In this document: piece after piece, positions 32,137 through 40,317 of the stretch
How the letters are laid out: every line of letters starts with the position of its first letter
Numbering within the stretch: the first letter of the stretch is position 1
Origin: an uncultured Verrucomicrobiota bacterium
GTDB lineage: Bacteria; Verrucomicrobiota; Verrucomicrobiia; Opitutales; Seribacteraceae
Assembly: GCA_902569115.1 (NCBI GenBank)
Contig: CACFTI010000021.1
Span: 1 to 40,665 of the forward strand
Direction: 5' to 3'
Length of the DNA: 40,665 nucleotides
The notes under the pieces: generated by a model
The model's database searches: none
What the model saw: only the letters and a program-made list of their open reading frames with translations
Told to the model about the DNA's origin: nothing
Position numbers and translations under genes: made by a program

Positions 32137-32901
32137 ATGACTTTTTCCCAAAAATTAACCCGTCGCTCTATTTTGCAGGGCAGTGCTCTCGTCGGAGCTT
32201 TAACTGCCACAGCCTCCCTCGCCCAAGCCGGTCATCATGGCCAATCCAAAACCCAGGGACTACTTTCTGCAGGAAACACAATTCTCTTCCAGGGCGACTC
32301 GATTACGGATGCGGGCCGTGACAAAAAAAATGAAATGGCCAACAAACAGGAAGCGTTTGGTCGTGGATACGCCTGGATGGCCGCCTCTCAACTTCTCATC
32401 TCTCAGCCTGAAAAAAAATTTACCATTCACAACCGTGGGATTTCCGGAAATAAGGTGCACCAACTCGATGCCCGCTGGGATAAAGACTGCCTGCAACTTA
32501 AGCCTGATGTGCTCAGCATCCTGATCGGGGTCAATGATATCTGGCACGGACTGAACGGCAGATATGATGGCACAGTCAAAACTTATGAAGATGATTACCG
32601 TAAACTGATCGCCAGGACTAAAAAACAATTACCCAAGGTGAAACTAGTCATCTGTGAACCTTTTGTGCTCAAGTGTGGAGCCGTTAAAGATAATTGGTTT
32701 CCAGAATTTGACCGGTATCGGGAAGCTGCCAAAAGAATCGCCACGGAAAACCAGGCAACCTTTGTTCCTTTTCAAAGTATGTTTGATGAAGCCATAAAAT
32801 ATGCTGAGCCCAAACACTGGGCAGGTGATGGCGTGCACCCAAGTGCTCATGGGGCTTCCCTAATGGCTCATTTTTGGCTAGAGGCCGTCAAGGGTGCTTA
32901 A
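32137..32901 (+). CDS. Tat-exported SGNH/GDSL-family hydrolase
   Basis: This 254-residue protein has a classic Tat leader (LTRRSILQGSALVGALTATA, likely cut after AQA near residue 31). The SGNH catalytic blocks are all visible: block I FQGDSITDAGR (nucleophile Ser), block II GISGNKVHQL (Gly), block III GVNDIWHG (Asn), and block V DGVHPSAHG (Asp and His). Members of this exported group include carbohydrate acetyl esterases, so deacetylation of a polysaccharide in the periplasm is plausible. The start ATG follows AAAGGAAGG directly. The LgoD-like dehydrogenase gene begins 33 bases after the stop, so they may be co-transcribed. Confidence 0.92.
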   Translation: MTFSQKLTRRSILQGSALVGALTATASLAQAGHHGQSKTQGLLSAGNTILFQGDSITDAGRDKKNEMANKQEAFGRGYAWMAASQLLISQPEKKFTIHNRGISGNKVHQLDARWDKDCLQLKPDVLSILIGVNDIWHGLNGRYDGTVKTYEDDYRKLIARTKKQLPKVKLVICEPFVLKCGAVKDNWFPEFDRYREAAKRIATENQATFVPFQSMFDEAIKYAEPKHWAGDGVHPSAHGASLMAHFWLEAVKGA

Positions 32902-32934
32902 AATTTTTTCGCACTGATTAACCCTTTTTTCCTG

Positions 32935-33963
32935 ATGAAGGCATGGCAACTCACTGAACCTAAAAAGTTCGCGTCCATCGATATTGATTTCCCGTCTGCT
33001 CCCCGTGCCGGAGAAGCCAAAATCCGGACTCTGCGAATGGGAATTTGCGGGACTGATATCAGTTGTTACCAAGGAAAATTTCCATTTTTCGATTATCCCC
33101 GAATCCCGGGGCATGAATTGGGTGTGGAGGTCCTTGAGATTGGGGAAGGGGTTGAAAATGTTAAACCCGGCGATGTCTGCTCGGTGGAACCATACCTCAA
33201 CTGTGGTCAGTGTTATGCTTGTAATAAAGGTCAGGAAAATTGCTGCCAAAATCTCAAAGTCTTTGGCGTAATGATGGATGGCGGTCTCTGCGAACAATCC
33301 CTGATTCGGGCAGACAAACTCCACCCTTCCTCAAAACTTTCTCCTGAACAACTCGCCCTGGTTGAAACCTTAGCGATTGGCTGTCATGCATCTGATCGGG
33401 GAAACCCACAAAAGGGAGAGAATATCTTAGTCATCGGGGCGGGCCCTATCGGTTTATCTACCCTTGAATTCAACCGCTTGATTGACGCCAATATTACGGT
33501 GATGGATATGTCCGAGGAAAGGCTCGATTTCTGCCGAACAAAGTACGGCATTGAATCCCTGATTCAATTTAAGGGAGATGGTTCTGAAAAAGAAAAAATG
33601 CTCGAAGCCACGAACGGTAATCTCTTTGATCTAGTTACCGATGCCACCGGCAACCAACACTCCATGGGAGGTGCCCTTCAATATGTCGCCCATACCGGCA
33701 GGCTGGTCTATGTGGGCATAACCACCGAAAATATCTCATTTCCACATCCCGTCCTGCATCGTCCCGAGATCACCTTGCTTGCCTCACGCAACGCCCTGCC
33801 CAAAGATTTCCCCCGCATTATCGAATTAATCGAAAACGGCACGATCAATACAGACCCATGGATTACACATCATATTGAATTTCATGAAGTCGCTGAGAGA
33901 TTCGAAGAAGTCACCCACCCTTCAAGTGGTGCCCTCAAGGCCGTCATCCATGTTGCCGACTAG
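32935..33963 (+). CDS. Zinc-binding alcohol dehydrogenase, L-galactonate oxidoreductase (LgoD/YjjN)-like
   Basis: This 342-residue medium-chain dehydrogenase has the catalytic zinc ligand region GICGTD (C38) and PGHE (H60, E61), the structural zinc cysteines C90, C93, C96 and C104 (NCGQCYACNKGQENCC), and a Rossmann motif LVIGAGPIGLSTLEF. Beyond the superfamily marks, DATGNQHSMGGAL, the HRPEITLLASRNALPKDF block and INTDPWITHH resemble E. coli YjjN/LgoD (L-galactonate 5-dehydrogenase) as I recall it. A sugar-acid or polyol oxidation role is therefore likely, giving a 5-keto sugar acid. There is no signal peptide, so it is cytoplasmic. It lies directly after the SGNH esterase and before trhO. 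The exact substrate remains inference. Confidence 0.85.
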   Translation: MKAWQLTEPKKFASIDIDFPSAPRAGEAKIRTLRMGICGTDISCYQGKFPFFDYPRIPGHELGVEVLEIGEGVENVKPGDVCSVEPYLNCGQCYACNKGQENCCQNLKVFGVMMDGGLCEQSLIRADKLHPSSKLSPEQLALVETLAIGCHASDRGNPQKGENILVIGAGPIGLSTLEFNRLIDANITVMDMSEERLDFCRTKYGIESLIQFKGDGSEKEKMLEATNGNLFDLVTDATGNQHSMGGALQYVAHTGRLVYVGITTENISFPHPVLHRPEITLLASRNALPKDFPRIIELIENGTINTDPWITHHIEFHEVAERFEEVTHPSSGALKAVIHVAD

Positions 33964-33993
33964 GATATAGCCAAAACTACTTTTGGACACCAG

Positions 33994-34959
33994 ATGCAGA
34001 AACATCCAACCGTGACTAAAGACTCAGCCCAAACCATCGCCACCTTTTATAAGTTTGCTGAATTTCCTGAATTCAAGGAATGGAAAAATAAACTTGGGCA
34101 ATGGGGAAAGGAACTGAACATCCTTGGCACCATGATTCTTGCCCCCGAGGGAATCAATGCCACCATTTCCGGTCCACGGGATGGAATCGACAAATTTCTA
34201 GACCATATTCGAGAAGACCCCAGGTTTGCCGGTCTCAACCCCCGGATCGCAGAAAGCACGAGATCGACCTTTTATCGTCTGCGAATCATTACCCGTCCAG
34301 AAATTGTCACCCTTGGCGATTCCACGATCAATCCAAATAAGGCAGTGGGTCAATATGTAAACCCTGAGGAATGGAATGCCCTGATTCGGGACCCGGATGT
34401 CCGGGTGATTGATACCCGTAACGAGTATGAAGTGAAAGTCGGAACATTTAAAGGAGCGGAAAATCCTCACACCGATACCTTCAGTCAGTGGCCTGAGTAT
34501 GTCGAAAAGGAACTCGGTTCGGATAAAAAGCAAAAAATTGCCATGTTCTGCACGGGCGGTATCCGTTGCGAAAAGGCATCCTCCCATCTGATCGAAAATG
34601 GATTTGAAGAGGTTTATCATTTGAAGGGAGGAATCCTTAACTACCTGGAAACAATCCCTCCCGAAGAAAGTGACTGGGATGGGGAATGTTTTATTTTTGA
34701 TAACCGGGTATCGGTAACCCACGGATTAAAAGATGGACAGACGAAGCTATGCTACGGTTGCCGATGGCCTCTCTCCGATGAAGATCTGGAATCAGAAAAG
34801 TATGAATATGGAATTTCCTGCCCCCGCTGTTTCGATTCCCTCAACGAAGCAAAAAAAAAGAGCCTGCAGGAAAGACACAAACAGCTCAAACTGGCAGAGG
34901 AACGAAATGTTCCTCACATTGGGTTGAAAATGCCAGGGAAATCATCCCTTGCAGAGTGA
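33994..34959 (+). CDS. trhO: Oxygen-dependent tRNA uridine(34) hydroxylase TrhO (YceA, rhodanese family)
   Basis: This 321-residue cytoplasmic enzyme makes 5-hydroxyuridine at the wobble position of several tRNAs using O2. An N-terminal acylphosphatase-like domain (GTMILAPEGINATISGPRDG) is followed by the linker AVGQYVNPEEWNALI and a rhodanese domain (VRVIDTRNEYEVKVGTFKGA). The catalytic cysteine lies in MFCTGGIRCEKASSHL (about residue 185), then HLKGGILNYLE. The C-terminus has two Cys pairs (LCYGCRWPL and SCPRCFDSL). Domain order and length agree with the family. It starts 30 bases after the dehydrogenase gene and ends 28 bases before the kinase gene. Confidence 0.95.
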   Translation: MQKHPTVTKDSAQTIATFYKFAEFPEFKEWKNKLGQWGKELNILGTMILAPEGINATISGPRDGIDKFLDHIREDPRFAGLNPRIAESTRSTFYRLRIITRPEIVTLGDSTINPNKAVGQYVNPEEWNALIRDPDVRVIDTRNEYEVKVGTFKGAENPHTDTFSQWPEYVEKELGSDKKQKIAMFCTGGIRCEKASSHLIENGFEEVYHLKGGILNYLETIPPEESDWDGECFIFDNRVSVTHGLKDGQTKLCYGCRWPLSDEDLESEKYEYGISCPRCFDSLNEAKKKSLQERHKQLKLAEERNVPHIGLKMPGKSSLAE

Positions 34960-34987
34960 ATAAAATAGGGCTATCTTAATCACTAGC

Positions 34988-36082
34988 ATGATTAGGGTGG
35001 AAGAAGAAGCGAAGAGCCTGCATCCGCAGGAAACCGATGATATTCTTCCGACTGCATGGAAAAGCGGCTCCCTGAAATATGACGAACTCAAACCACTAGC
35101 CGAGGGTGGTACTGCCAAACTTTATGTAGCCTTTGACAAGAATCTCGGAAGAAATGTTGCCTATAAAACCCTACATGCAGACCTCCGAGATTCAGACATC
35201 GAAACCAAGCGGTTTTTACGGGAAGCCCGGGTAACGGCAAACATTCAACATCCTGGCACCCTGCCAGTTTATGAACTAGGCAGGGACCGTGAAGGCCAGC
35301 TCTTTTTCACTATGAAAAAAGTGGACGGTCAGGATTTGCGACAAATTCTCCATGACCTCAAGCAGGAAGTTCCGGAAGTGGTCGATAAGTTCCCCCTCCC
35401 CCGACTGCTGGATATTCTGATTCAGGTATGCCAGACCCTTGCGTTTGCACATGAGATGGGAGTGATCCACCGCGACCTCAAACCTGCCAATATCATCGTG
35501 GGTAAATTTGGTGAGGTCTATGTGCTCGACTGGGGATTGGCGAAAATCAAAGGAGCCAAAAGCTTGGTCGAGGGTGGAATTTCAGAAGAACCCTTACCAC
35601 AGGACTTAAAACTCACCCCAACCGGTAGACACTATGGAACACCCATGTATATGTCTCCCGAGATCGCCACCGGCGATCCCAATCTCGATGAACGTAGTGA
35701 TGTGTTTGCCTTGGGCGTCGTGCTCTTTGAAATGCTTACCCTGAATTCTTTTGTGGATGGGGAAGATATCATTGAAATCAAAAAAAAGATTCTCGAAAAG
35801 CCCTATCCCCTTCCCCGCGAAATTGCACCTAATCGTAGAATTCCCCGGGATTTGCAGGCTCTTTGCATGAAAGCCTTACAACGCAAAAAATCTAAACGCT
35901 ATCCAAATGTGCTCCAGTTTCTAGATGATTTACAAAAGTATCGCCACGGTGAGGAGGTGTCAGTTTACTGGTATTCTGGCTGGGAAAAACTAACCCGGTG
36001 GAATCACCGAAATGCATACCTGATCCTTTCCATCTTATCTGCAGCTGCGGGTGCTGGAATCGTTGGATTATTTTTCCAGTAG
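34988..36082 (+). CDS. Membrane-anchored eukaryotic-like Ser/Thr protein kinase with DWG motif
   Basis: The kinase domain of this 364-residue protein spans about residues 30-320. It has a glycine-rich loop LAEGGTAKLYVAFD (third Gly replaced), the ATP lysine in NVAYKTL, a catalytic loop VIHRDLKPANIIV (about 160), the metal motif as LDWGLAK instead of DFG, and the activation/P+1 segment GTPMYMSPEIATG. Helix F region DERSDVFALGVVLFEML is intact. All catalytic residues appear present. A single hydrophobic helix (NAYLILSILSAAAGAGIVGLFF) ends the protein with almost nothing beyond it. It is therefore membrane tethered but lacks the external PASTA, TPR or WD40 parts often found in such kinases. It is convergent with the cNMP-domain protein gene. 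Confidence 0.9.
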   Translation: MIRVEEEAKSLHPQETDDILPTAWKSGSLKYDELKPLAEGGTAKLYVAFDKNLGRNVAYKTLHADLRDSDIETKRFLREARVTANIQHPGTLPVYELGRDREGQLFFTMKKVDGQDLRQILHDLKQEVPEVVDKFPLPRLLDILIQVCQTLAFAHEMGVIHRDLKPANIIVGKFGEVYVLDWGLAKIKGAKSLVEGGISEEPLPQDLKLTPTGRHYGTPMYMSPEIATGDPNLDERSDVFALGVVLFEMLTLNSFVDGEDIIEIKKKILEKPYPLPREIAPNRRIPRDLQALCMKALQRKKSKRYPNVLQFLDDLQKYRHGEEVSVYWYSGWEKLTRWNHRNAYLILSILSAAAGAGIVGLFFQ

Positions 36083-36131
36083 TTTATAAGCACCTGTGGT
36101 GAGGCAAATTCTTCCCCGCAGATAGGAAAAT

Positions 36132-37736
36132 CTATAAATCCGGAAAAAGACTACCCTTCCCAATTTTCTTCACTCGACAGTCCTTACAAACACAATTCGC
36201 TCCGTGATCACTTGTGTCCACTTTTCCATCAACAGCTTGTTTGGCAGGCATAGAGTCAAGCGCATCTTCAGACACCTGAGGTCGTTGGGCTACGCCTCTC
36301 ACAACTTTAATTGTACCTGAATCCTTGATCTCAGAATTTTGCAAAGTGTTAGTGCCAGAAGGATTCACAGGAACAAGCGGAGGTAATCCACTACCAGGGG
36401 GGGCAGAGAGTGGATTGGAAGAACTTCTTCCCATAAATTTTTGTCTTTTCTCGTAAATAGAGGCCAGGGATTCTAGAAAATTAGTATTATCCAAGGGCAC
36501 GGTAGCGAGAAACTTATCACTATTTTCCTGGGAAACCACTAGGTATTCAGTCGAATTTGGGTAATATTTCAATGCCCTGACTATCTGCCCAACCTTGACT
36601 GGAATTCGGACTTGTCCGGTTCGATTCTGTAAAGAGATTGCATCTTTTACTATCTTTACCTCCAAGGGAAATATCAATGTTGTGTTATTCTTGGACCATT
36701 CCAATATCTTACTCTTAAAATCTTCTTTCCGTTTAGTTAAGGTCTCTTCTGAAACCAAAGGTTTACTTATCGGTTCAACTTTCTGAGCTCTAACCAAATC
36801 GTCTTTTGCTTCGGAAAGGTCGGCTTCAAGTCCCGCAATTTTTTCTCTCAATACCTCGGCATCAGCCATTGAAGAGGAAAGGCTTTGGGCTAATTCATCT
36901 TTCTCCATAGCCGTGATCTTCACACTATCAACCAACTCTTCATTTTCGAATTCGAGCCTTTTTTTCAAATCAAGAAAAAATTCTTCATTTGCCTCCAGCT
37001 TTTTTACTTTTTTCCCAAGAGTGGCAGCCTCCTGCACCGCAGAATCATCATAGCTGACAAAAAGACCAATCATTCCAAGAGTACTCAAAACTGCAACCAC
37101 TGAAGACACCATTGCGAATATACTGGTGGATTTTTTGACCGCACCGCCCTTGAAGGCATTTTGCATATTGGCAACCTTGCCCTGCATTTGCTGTAAAGCT
37201 TGGTTACCTTTACCGGAATCCGCACCCGCGGCAGATTTCAACTGGGCAAGGGAAGCCTGTAATTCCTTCCCCATATCGATGACTTTTTTATTACCTTCGA
37301 CTAGTCTACCCGAAAGAATACTTGCAACATTCAGACAAAGCTGCCCTCCAGCAACACCATGCTCTCCAATAAATCCAAGTAATTGCTCATGATCCATCCG
37401 CCAAAGAATCGTCTCACCGATCGATTGCACATTGGCCGAAGCTACACCACCGCTCAAAAAGGCCATTTCGCCAAAGGCAGCTCCAGTTCCAAGGGTTGCG
37501 ATTTGTTGGGTCTTTCCCTGATCATTAATTTTAGTGATCGCAACCTCTCCGGAAACTACCAAATATAGATACCTTTGTTCATGTCCATCTGCGACAAGAG
37601 TCTCATCCTCAGCCAGTATCCACTCGCCACCGAAGCGTAACTCCTGCATTTCAGTGTCTCCAATATTGGCACATAATCCAGTTGTAGGAAGGTCATAGCC
37701 TGCTTCCAAAACATCTTCTCGGTGTAAGAGCTTCAT
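36132..37736 (-). CDS. cNMP-binding-like domain protein with membrane segment, coiled coil and Cys tail
   Basis: The order of parts in this 534-residue protein is: a cyclic-nucleotide-binding-like domain (about 35-125; YLYLVVSGEVAI, then FGEMAFLSGGVASANV); a helical linker to about 200; one membrane helix (about 204-228, FAMVSSVVAVLSTLGMIGLFV); a long Glu/Lys-rich coiled coil (about 232-320); a beta-rich region (about 345-430); a Pro/Ser/Gly linker; and a tail with C515, C517 and C520. The phosphate-binding cassette lacks the usual R-[ST]-A (here VASAN), so nucleotide binding is uncertain. No DNA-binding helix-turn-helix is present, so it is not a Crp regulator. Its stop faces the kinase gene's stop 49 bases away. 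It may be a membrane scaffold or signalling protein. Confidence 0.75.
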   Translation of the reverse strand: MKLLHREDVLEAGYDLPTTGLCANIGDTEMQELRFGGEWILAEDETLVADGHEQRYLYLVVSGEVAITKINDQGKTQQIATLGTGAAFGEMAFLSGGVASANVQSIGETILWRMDHEQLLGFIGEHGVAGGQLCLNVASILSGRLVEGNKKVIDMGKELQASLAQLKSAAGADSGKGNQALQQMQGKVANMQNAFKGGAVKKSTSIFAMVSSVVAVLSTLGMIGLFVSYDDSAVQEAATLGKKVKKLEANEEFFLDLKKRLEFENEELVDSVKITAMEKDELAQSLSSSMADAEVLREKIAGLEADLSEAKDDLVRAQKVEPISKPLVSEETLTKRKEDFKSKILEWSKNNTTLIFPLEVKIVKDAISLQNRTGQVRIPVKVGQIVRALKYYPNSTEYLVVSQENSDKFLATVPLDNTNFLESLASIYEKRQKFMGRSSSNPLSAPPGSGLPPLVPVNPSGTNTLQNSEIKDSGTIKVVRGVAQRPQVSEDALDSMPAKQAVDGKVDTSDHGANCVCKDCRVKKIGKGSLFPDL

Positions 37737-37789
37737 ATTTTGTAAATTAGTCGATTATTTCGTGTGAGGGCAAGAGTAGAAAAGTCACT

Positions 37790-38209
37790 TTAGTGGCAAC
37801 ATTTTCCATGCTTTTTAAGCCTCCAATAGTTGTAAGGCCAGGCCGCAAGGAAACCGGCACCCAAAGTAACAGGTAAAACAGCCAGTGTAATCGCCGGCTC
37901 TCCCATCATACCATAATCGGCCAAGTTCATTGCTAATTCCATCAAAATCATTGAAATCAGGCTCATCCCAATTGCTGTGCGAAAAGCTTCCCTGGGCCCA
38001 AGTTGCTTCCATAAAATTACCGTTTCCAGAATAATACTGGTAAAAATCCCACACCCCATAGCTACTCCCCACACCAGATTCCATAATTCCCGCGGAATCC
38101 CATCAGGCGAGTAATAAGTCTGAAAACAAAAGATCGCCCCCAAATCCCCTATTGCACAGCCGATCAAGCACCCCAGGGTATTTTTGGCTGATCGTCTGGC
38201 TAAATCCAT
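37790..38209 (-). CDS. DUF4396-type membrane protein
   Basis: This 139-residue protein has four hydrophobic helices. NTLGCLIGCAIGDLGAIF near the N-terminus, GMSLISMILMELAMNLAD in the middle and the ending GFLAAWPYNYWRLKKHGKCCH resemble DUF4396 proteins (TGCAIGE, then SITVMEIVDN, then FPVNRWL), whose function is unknown. The Cys/His-rich tail (HGKCCH) could bind metal. It begins 12 bases after the methyltransferase stop on the same strand, so the two are likely co-transcribed, though a functional link is not obvious. Confidence 0.65.
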   Translation of the reverse strand: MDLARRSAKNTLGCLIGCAIGDLGAIFCFQTYYSPDGIPRELWNLVWGVAMGCGIFTSIILETVILWKQLGPREAFRTAIGMSLISMILMELAMNLADYGMMGEPAITLAVLPVTLGAGFLAAWPYNYWRLKKHGKCCH

Positions 38210-38221
38210 AATTCAATTCTG

Positions 38222-39196
38222 TTAAGCCGCCTGTAATTGAGTACCCGAGAGATATTTTTGCACCTCCGCAAATATTTTTTGCACTACAGGTATAGCCACC
38301 GAGTTTCCAAATTGCTTGTAACAAATGTTACGACTCTCGTTTAAAACAAAACTCTCTGGAAAACCCATCAAACGGGCACATTCCCGCGGATGTAACCTGC
38401 GTATTTTCTTGCCTATCAAATACATCCCCGTTTTAGCCCCAATTCCTCCGCCGAAAGCAGATAAAGTGATCGCATGACCCATAGAACTATAAACTCTCTC
38501 GCCCTGACCTCCCTTACCGACAGTGCCTATTCGTATGGGTCGACTTTCTCGTTTAAGACCTAGTTGTTCATTCAACCTAAGATCTTCTCTTTCAATAAAT
38601 AAATTTTCAAGAGAGCGGTCTCCCTCAGGTAACAGAATATCCTCAACTGATACATCACTGATTTCAGGCTCTGGAAAATGAAACTTTTCCACGCCTAGGT
38701 CATTCCTAAAACAGACAAAATACAAGCGTTCTCTTTTTTGTGGAATTCCATAAGCCGAGGCATTCAAAACCTGATGGTAAGTCCTGTAACCAGCCTCGGC
38801 TAAAAGCTTAAGGGTGGTTTCCATTGTACGCCCATCCGCATGGCTTTGATAATTCTTCACATTTTCAAGAAAGAGAACCTTGGGTCTATGAATTCGGGCA
38901 ATCCGTAAAATTTCATAGAGCAATGTACCCCGGGCGTCTCCGAATCCATTCATTTTCCCGGAAATACTAAAGGGTTGGCACGGGAAACCACCACAAAGCA
39001 CATCATGTGCAGGTATCTCATCCGCTTCGATCTTAGTTATATCACCCGCTGGAAGTTCCCCATAGTTGGTCTGATAGGTTTCGCGGGCGTCCTTATCCAA
39101 ATCGGAGGAAAACACACAGGTATTTCCCAAAGAGGATAAGGCTTGGCGAAAGCCTCCCACCCCACAAAATAAATCGATAAAATTTAACCCTTCCAT
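38222..39196 (-). CDS. DNA (cytosine-5) methyltransferase, no restriction partner seen
   Basis: This 324-residue C5-methyltransferase has all main motifs in order: I FIDLFCGVGGFRQAL (SAM binding), IV CGGFPCQPFSISG (catalytic Cys), VI VLFLENVKN (ENV), VIII QKRERLYFVCF, a variable target-recognition region at about 175-260, IX RRLHPRECARLMGFPESF, and X YKQFGNSVAIPVV. It is complete and probably active. The recognition sequence cannot be read from the protein. No endonuclease gene adjoins it: neighbours are a DUF4396 protein (12 bases downstream) and a sugar-isomerase-like gene upstream. It may therefore be solitary or a remnant of a restriction-modification pair. Confidence 0.95.
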   Translation of the reverse strand: MEGLNFIDLFCGVGGFRQALSSLGNTCVFSSDLDKDARETYQTNYGELPAGDITKIEADEIPAHDVLCGGFPCQPFSISGKMNGFGDARGTLLYEILRIARIHRPKVLFLENVKNYQSHADGRTMETTLKLLAEAGYRTYHQVLNASAYGIPQKRERLYFVCFRNDLGVEKFHFPEPEISDVSVEDILLPEGDRSLENLFIEREDLRLNEQLGLKRESRPIRIGTVGKGGQGERVYSSMGHAITLSAFGGGIGAKTGMYLIGKKIRRLHPRECARLMGFPESFVLNESRNICYKQFGNSVAIPVVQKIFAEVQKYLSGTQLQAA

Positions 39197-39266
39197 TTTC
39201 CCCCAATCACAAACAACTATTTAATGAGGCGGGTTGCGACCGGCAACCTGAAAGAATTAAGCGGAC

Positions 39267-40205
39267 CTAGATATCGCAAAGTTCCACCGCCTGGGCCAAA
39301 CCTTCAGCCGGGTCTCGGGTGGGAATAAATTCCTGCCCCACAAATCCCTGATATTTGATATCCAAAAGAGCCTGCATAATCGGTGGGTAATTGATTTCCT
39401 GGTTATTGTCCAATTCGCCACGGCCAGGATTTCCGGCGGTATGGATATGACCGATAAAATCTCCACACTCACCAATCCGGCGGATCACATCCCCGTCCAT
39501 GATTTGCACATGGTAAATATCAAAGAGTAATTTCACCCGGGGAGAGCCCACCTGTTTTACAATATCCAGGCAGTAATCGATATGGTCGCCCTGATAACCA
39601 GGATGCCCCTTATTCGGATCGGACCCGTCGCGGGTGTTGAGCATTTCCAGGCAAATCGTCACTCCTTTTTCCTCCGCATATCCGGCCACTTTTTTAAATC
39701 CTTCCACACAATTTTTGGCCCCTTCTTCGAGGGAAAAATTTTCTTCGTACCCGGTAAATGCAATCACATTGGGGCATCCAAAATCAGCCGATTCATCTAT
39801 CGCGGTCTTTGTCGCCTCGATCAGCATCGGATGATAAGCCGGGTTATTGTATCCCTTAATGAAAGGCTTTCCTTCGACCGGAATGCCGGAGATGGCACAG
39901 GTCAAACCGTACTCCTTCAGGGTTGGCCAGCTCTTCGAATCGATCAGCTCGATACTTGTACAACCCAGTCTCTTCGCCTGCTCACAAGTCTCCTCCACAC
40001 TCCAATGACTGGCAAAACACCACGAAACCACCGACTGATTTATCCGTCCATTCTTGACCCCCCTTGCGGGAGATTCCTGCTCCGCCCCACAACCGGATGA
40101 AAAAGGAATCGTGCTGGCCACGGCTCCGGCGGTTAGGCCTTTAAAAAGACTTCTGCGGTTTAATCTACCAGGGGTCGGCGAAAGGGAATTTTTGTTTTCT
40201 TGCAT
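39267..40205 (-). CDS. Tat-exported TIM-barrel isomerase, hydroxypyruvate-isomerase-like
   Basis: The leader of this 312-residue protein contains NRRSLFKGLTAGAVAST, a clear twin-arginine motif (R17, R18). It is followed by SSGC (C39), which could be a weak lipobox. The rest is an AP-endonuclease-2/xylose-isomerase-like TIM barrel. VTICLEMLNTRDG, VKLLFDIYHVQIMDGD and IGHIHTAGNPGRGELD match the metal-site strands of hydroxypyruvate isomerase (Hyi), and FVGQEFIPTRDP is the usual last strand. Classic Hyi is cytoplasmic; an exported form is common in Verrucomicrobiota and Planctomycetota and may act on a sugar or keto-acid in the periplasm. Divergent from the lipoprotein gene across 112 bases. Confidence 0.87.
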   Translation of the reverse strand: MQENKNSLSPTPGRLNRRSLFKGLTAGAVASTIPFSSGCGAEQESPARGVKNGRINQSVVSWCFASHWSVEETCEQAKRLGCTSIELIDSKSWPTLKEYGLTCAISGIPVEGKPFIKGYNNPAYHPMLIEATKTAIDESADFGCPNVIAFTGYEENFSLEEGAKNCVEGFKKVAGYAEEKGVTICLEMLNTRDGSDPNKGHPGYQGDHIDYCLDIVKQVGSPRVKLLFDIYHVQIMDGDVIRRIGECGDFIGHIHTAGNPGRGELDNNQEINYPPIMQALLDIKYQGFVGQEFIPTRDPAEGLAQAVELCDI

Positions 40206-40317
40206 TCATTTGTTCTTCACAGTGCTACCTACATGGCAAGTTATTTAATTCATGAACCCAAAAATCCTGCGATTGACACCTCCCTGATCCCTTCCCAAAT
40301 TTAAACGACCCAAGATC

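Noticed and set aside
36083-36131. CACC-TGT-GGTG hairpin between the convergent kinase and cNMP genes as a terminator
   Set aside because: Only a 4-bp stem with no T-run.
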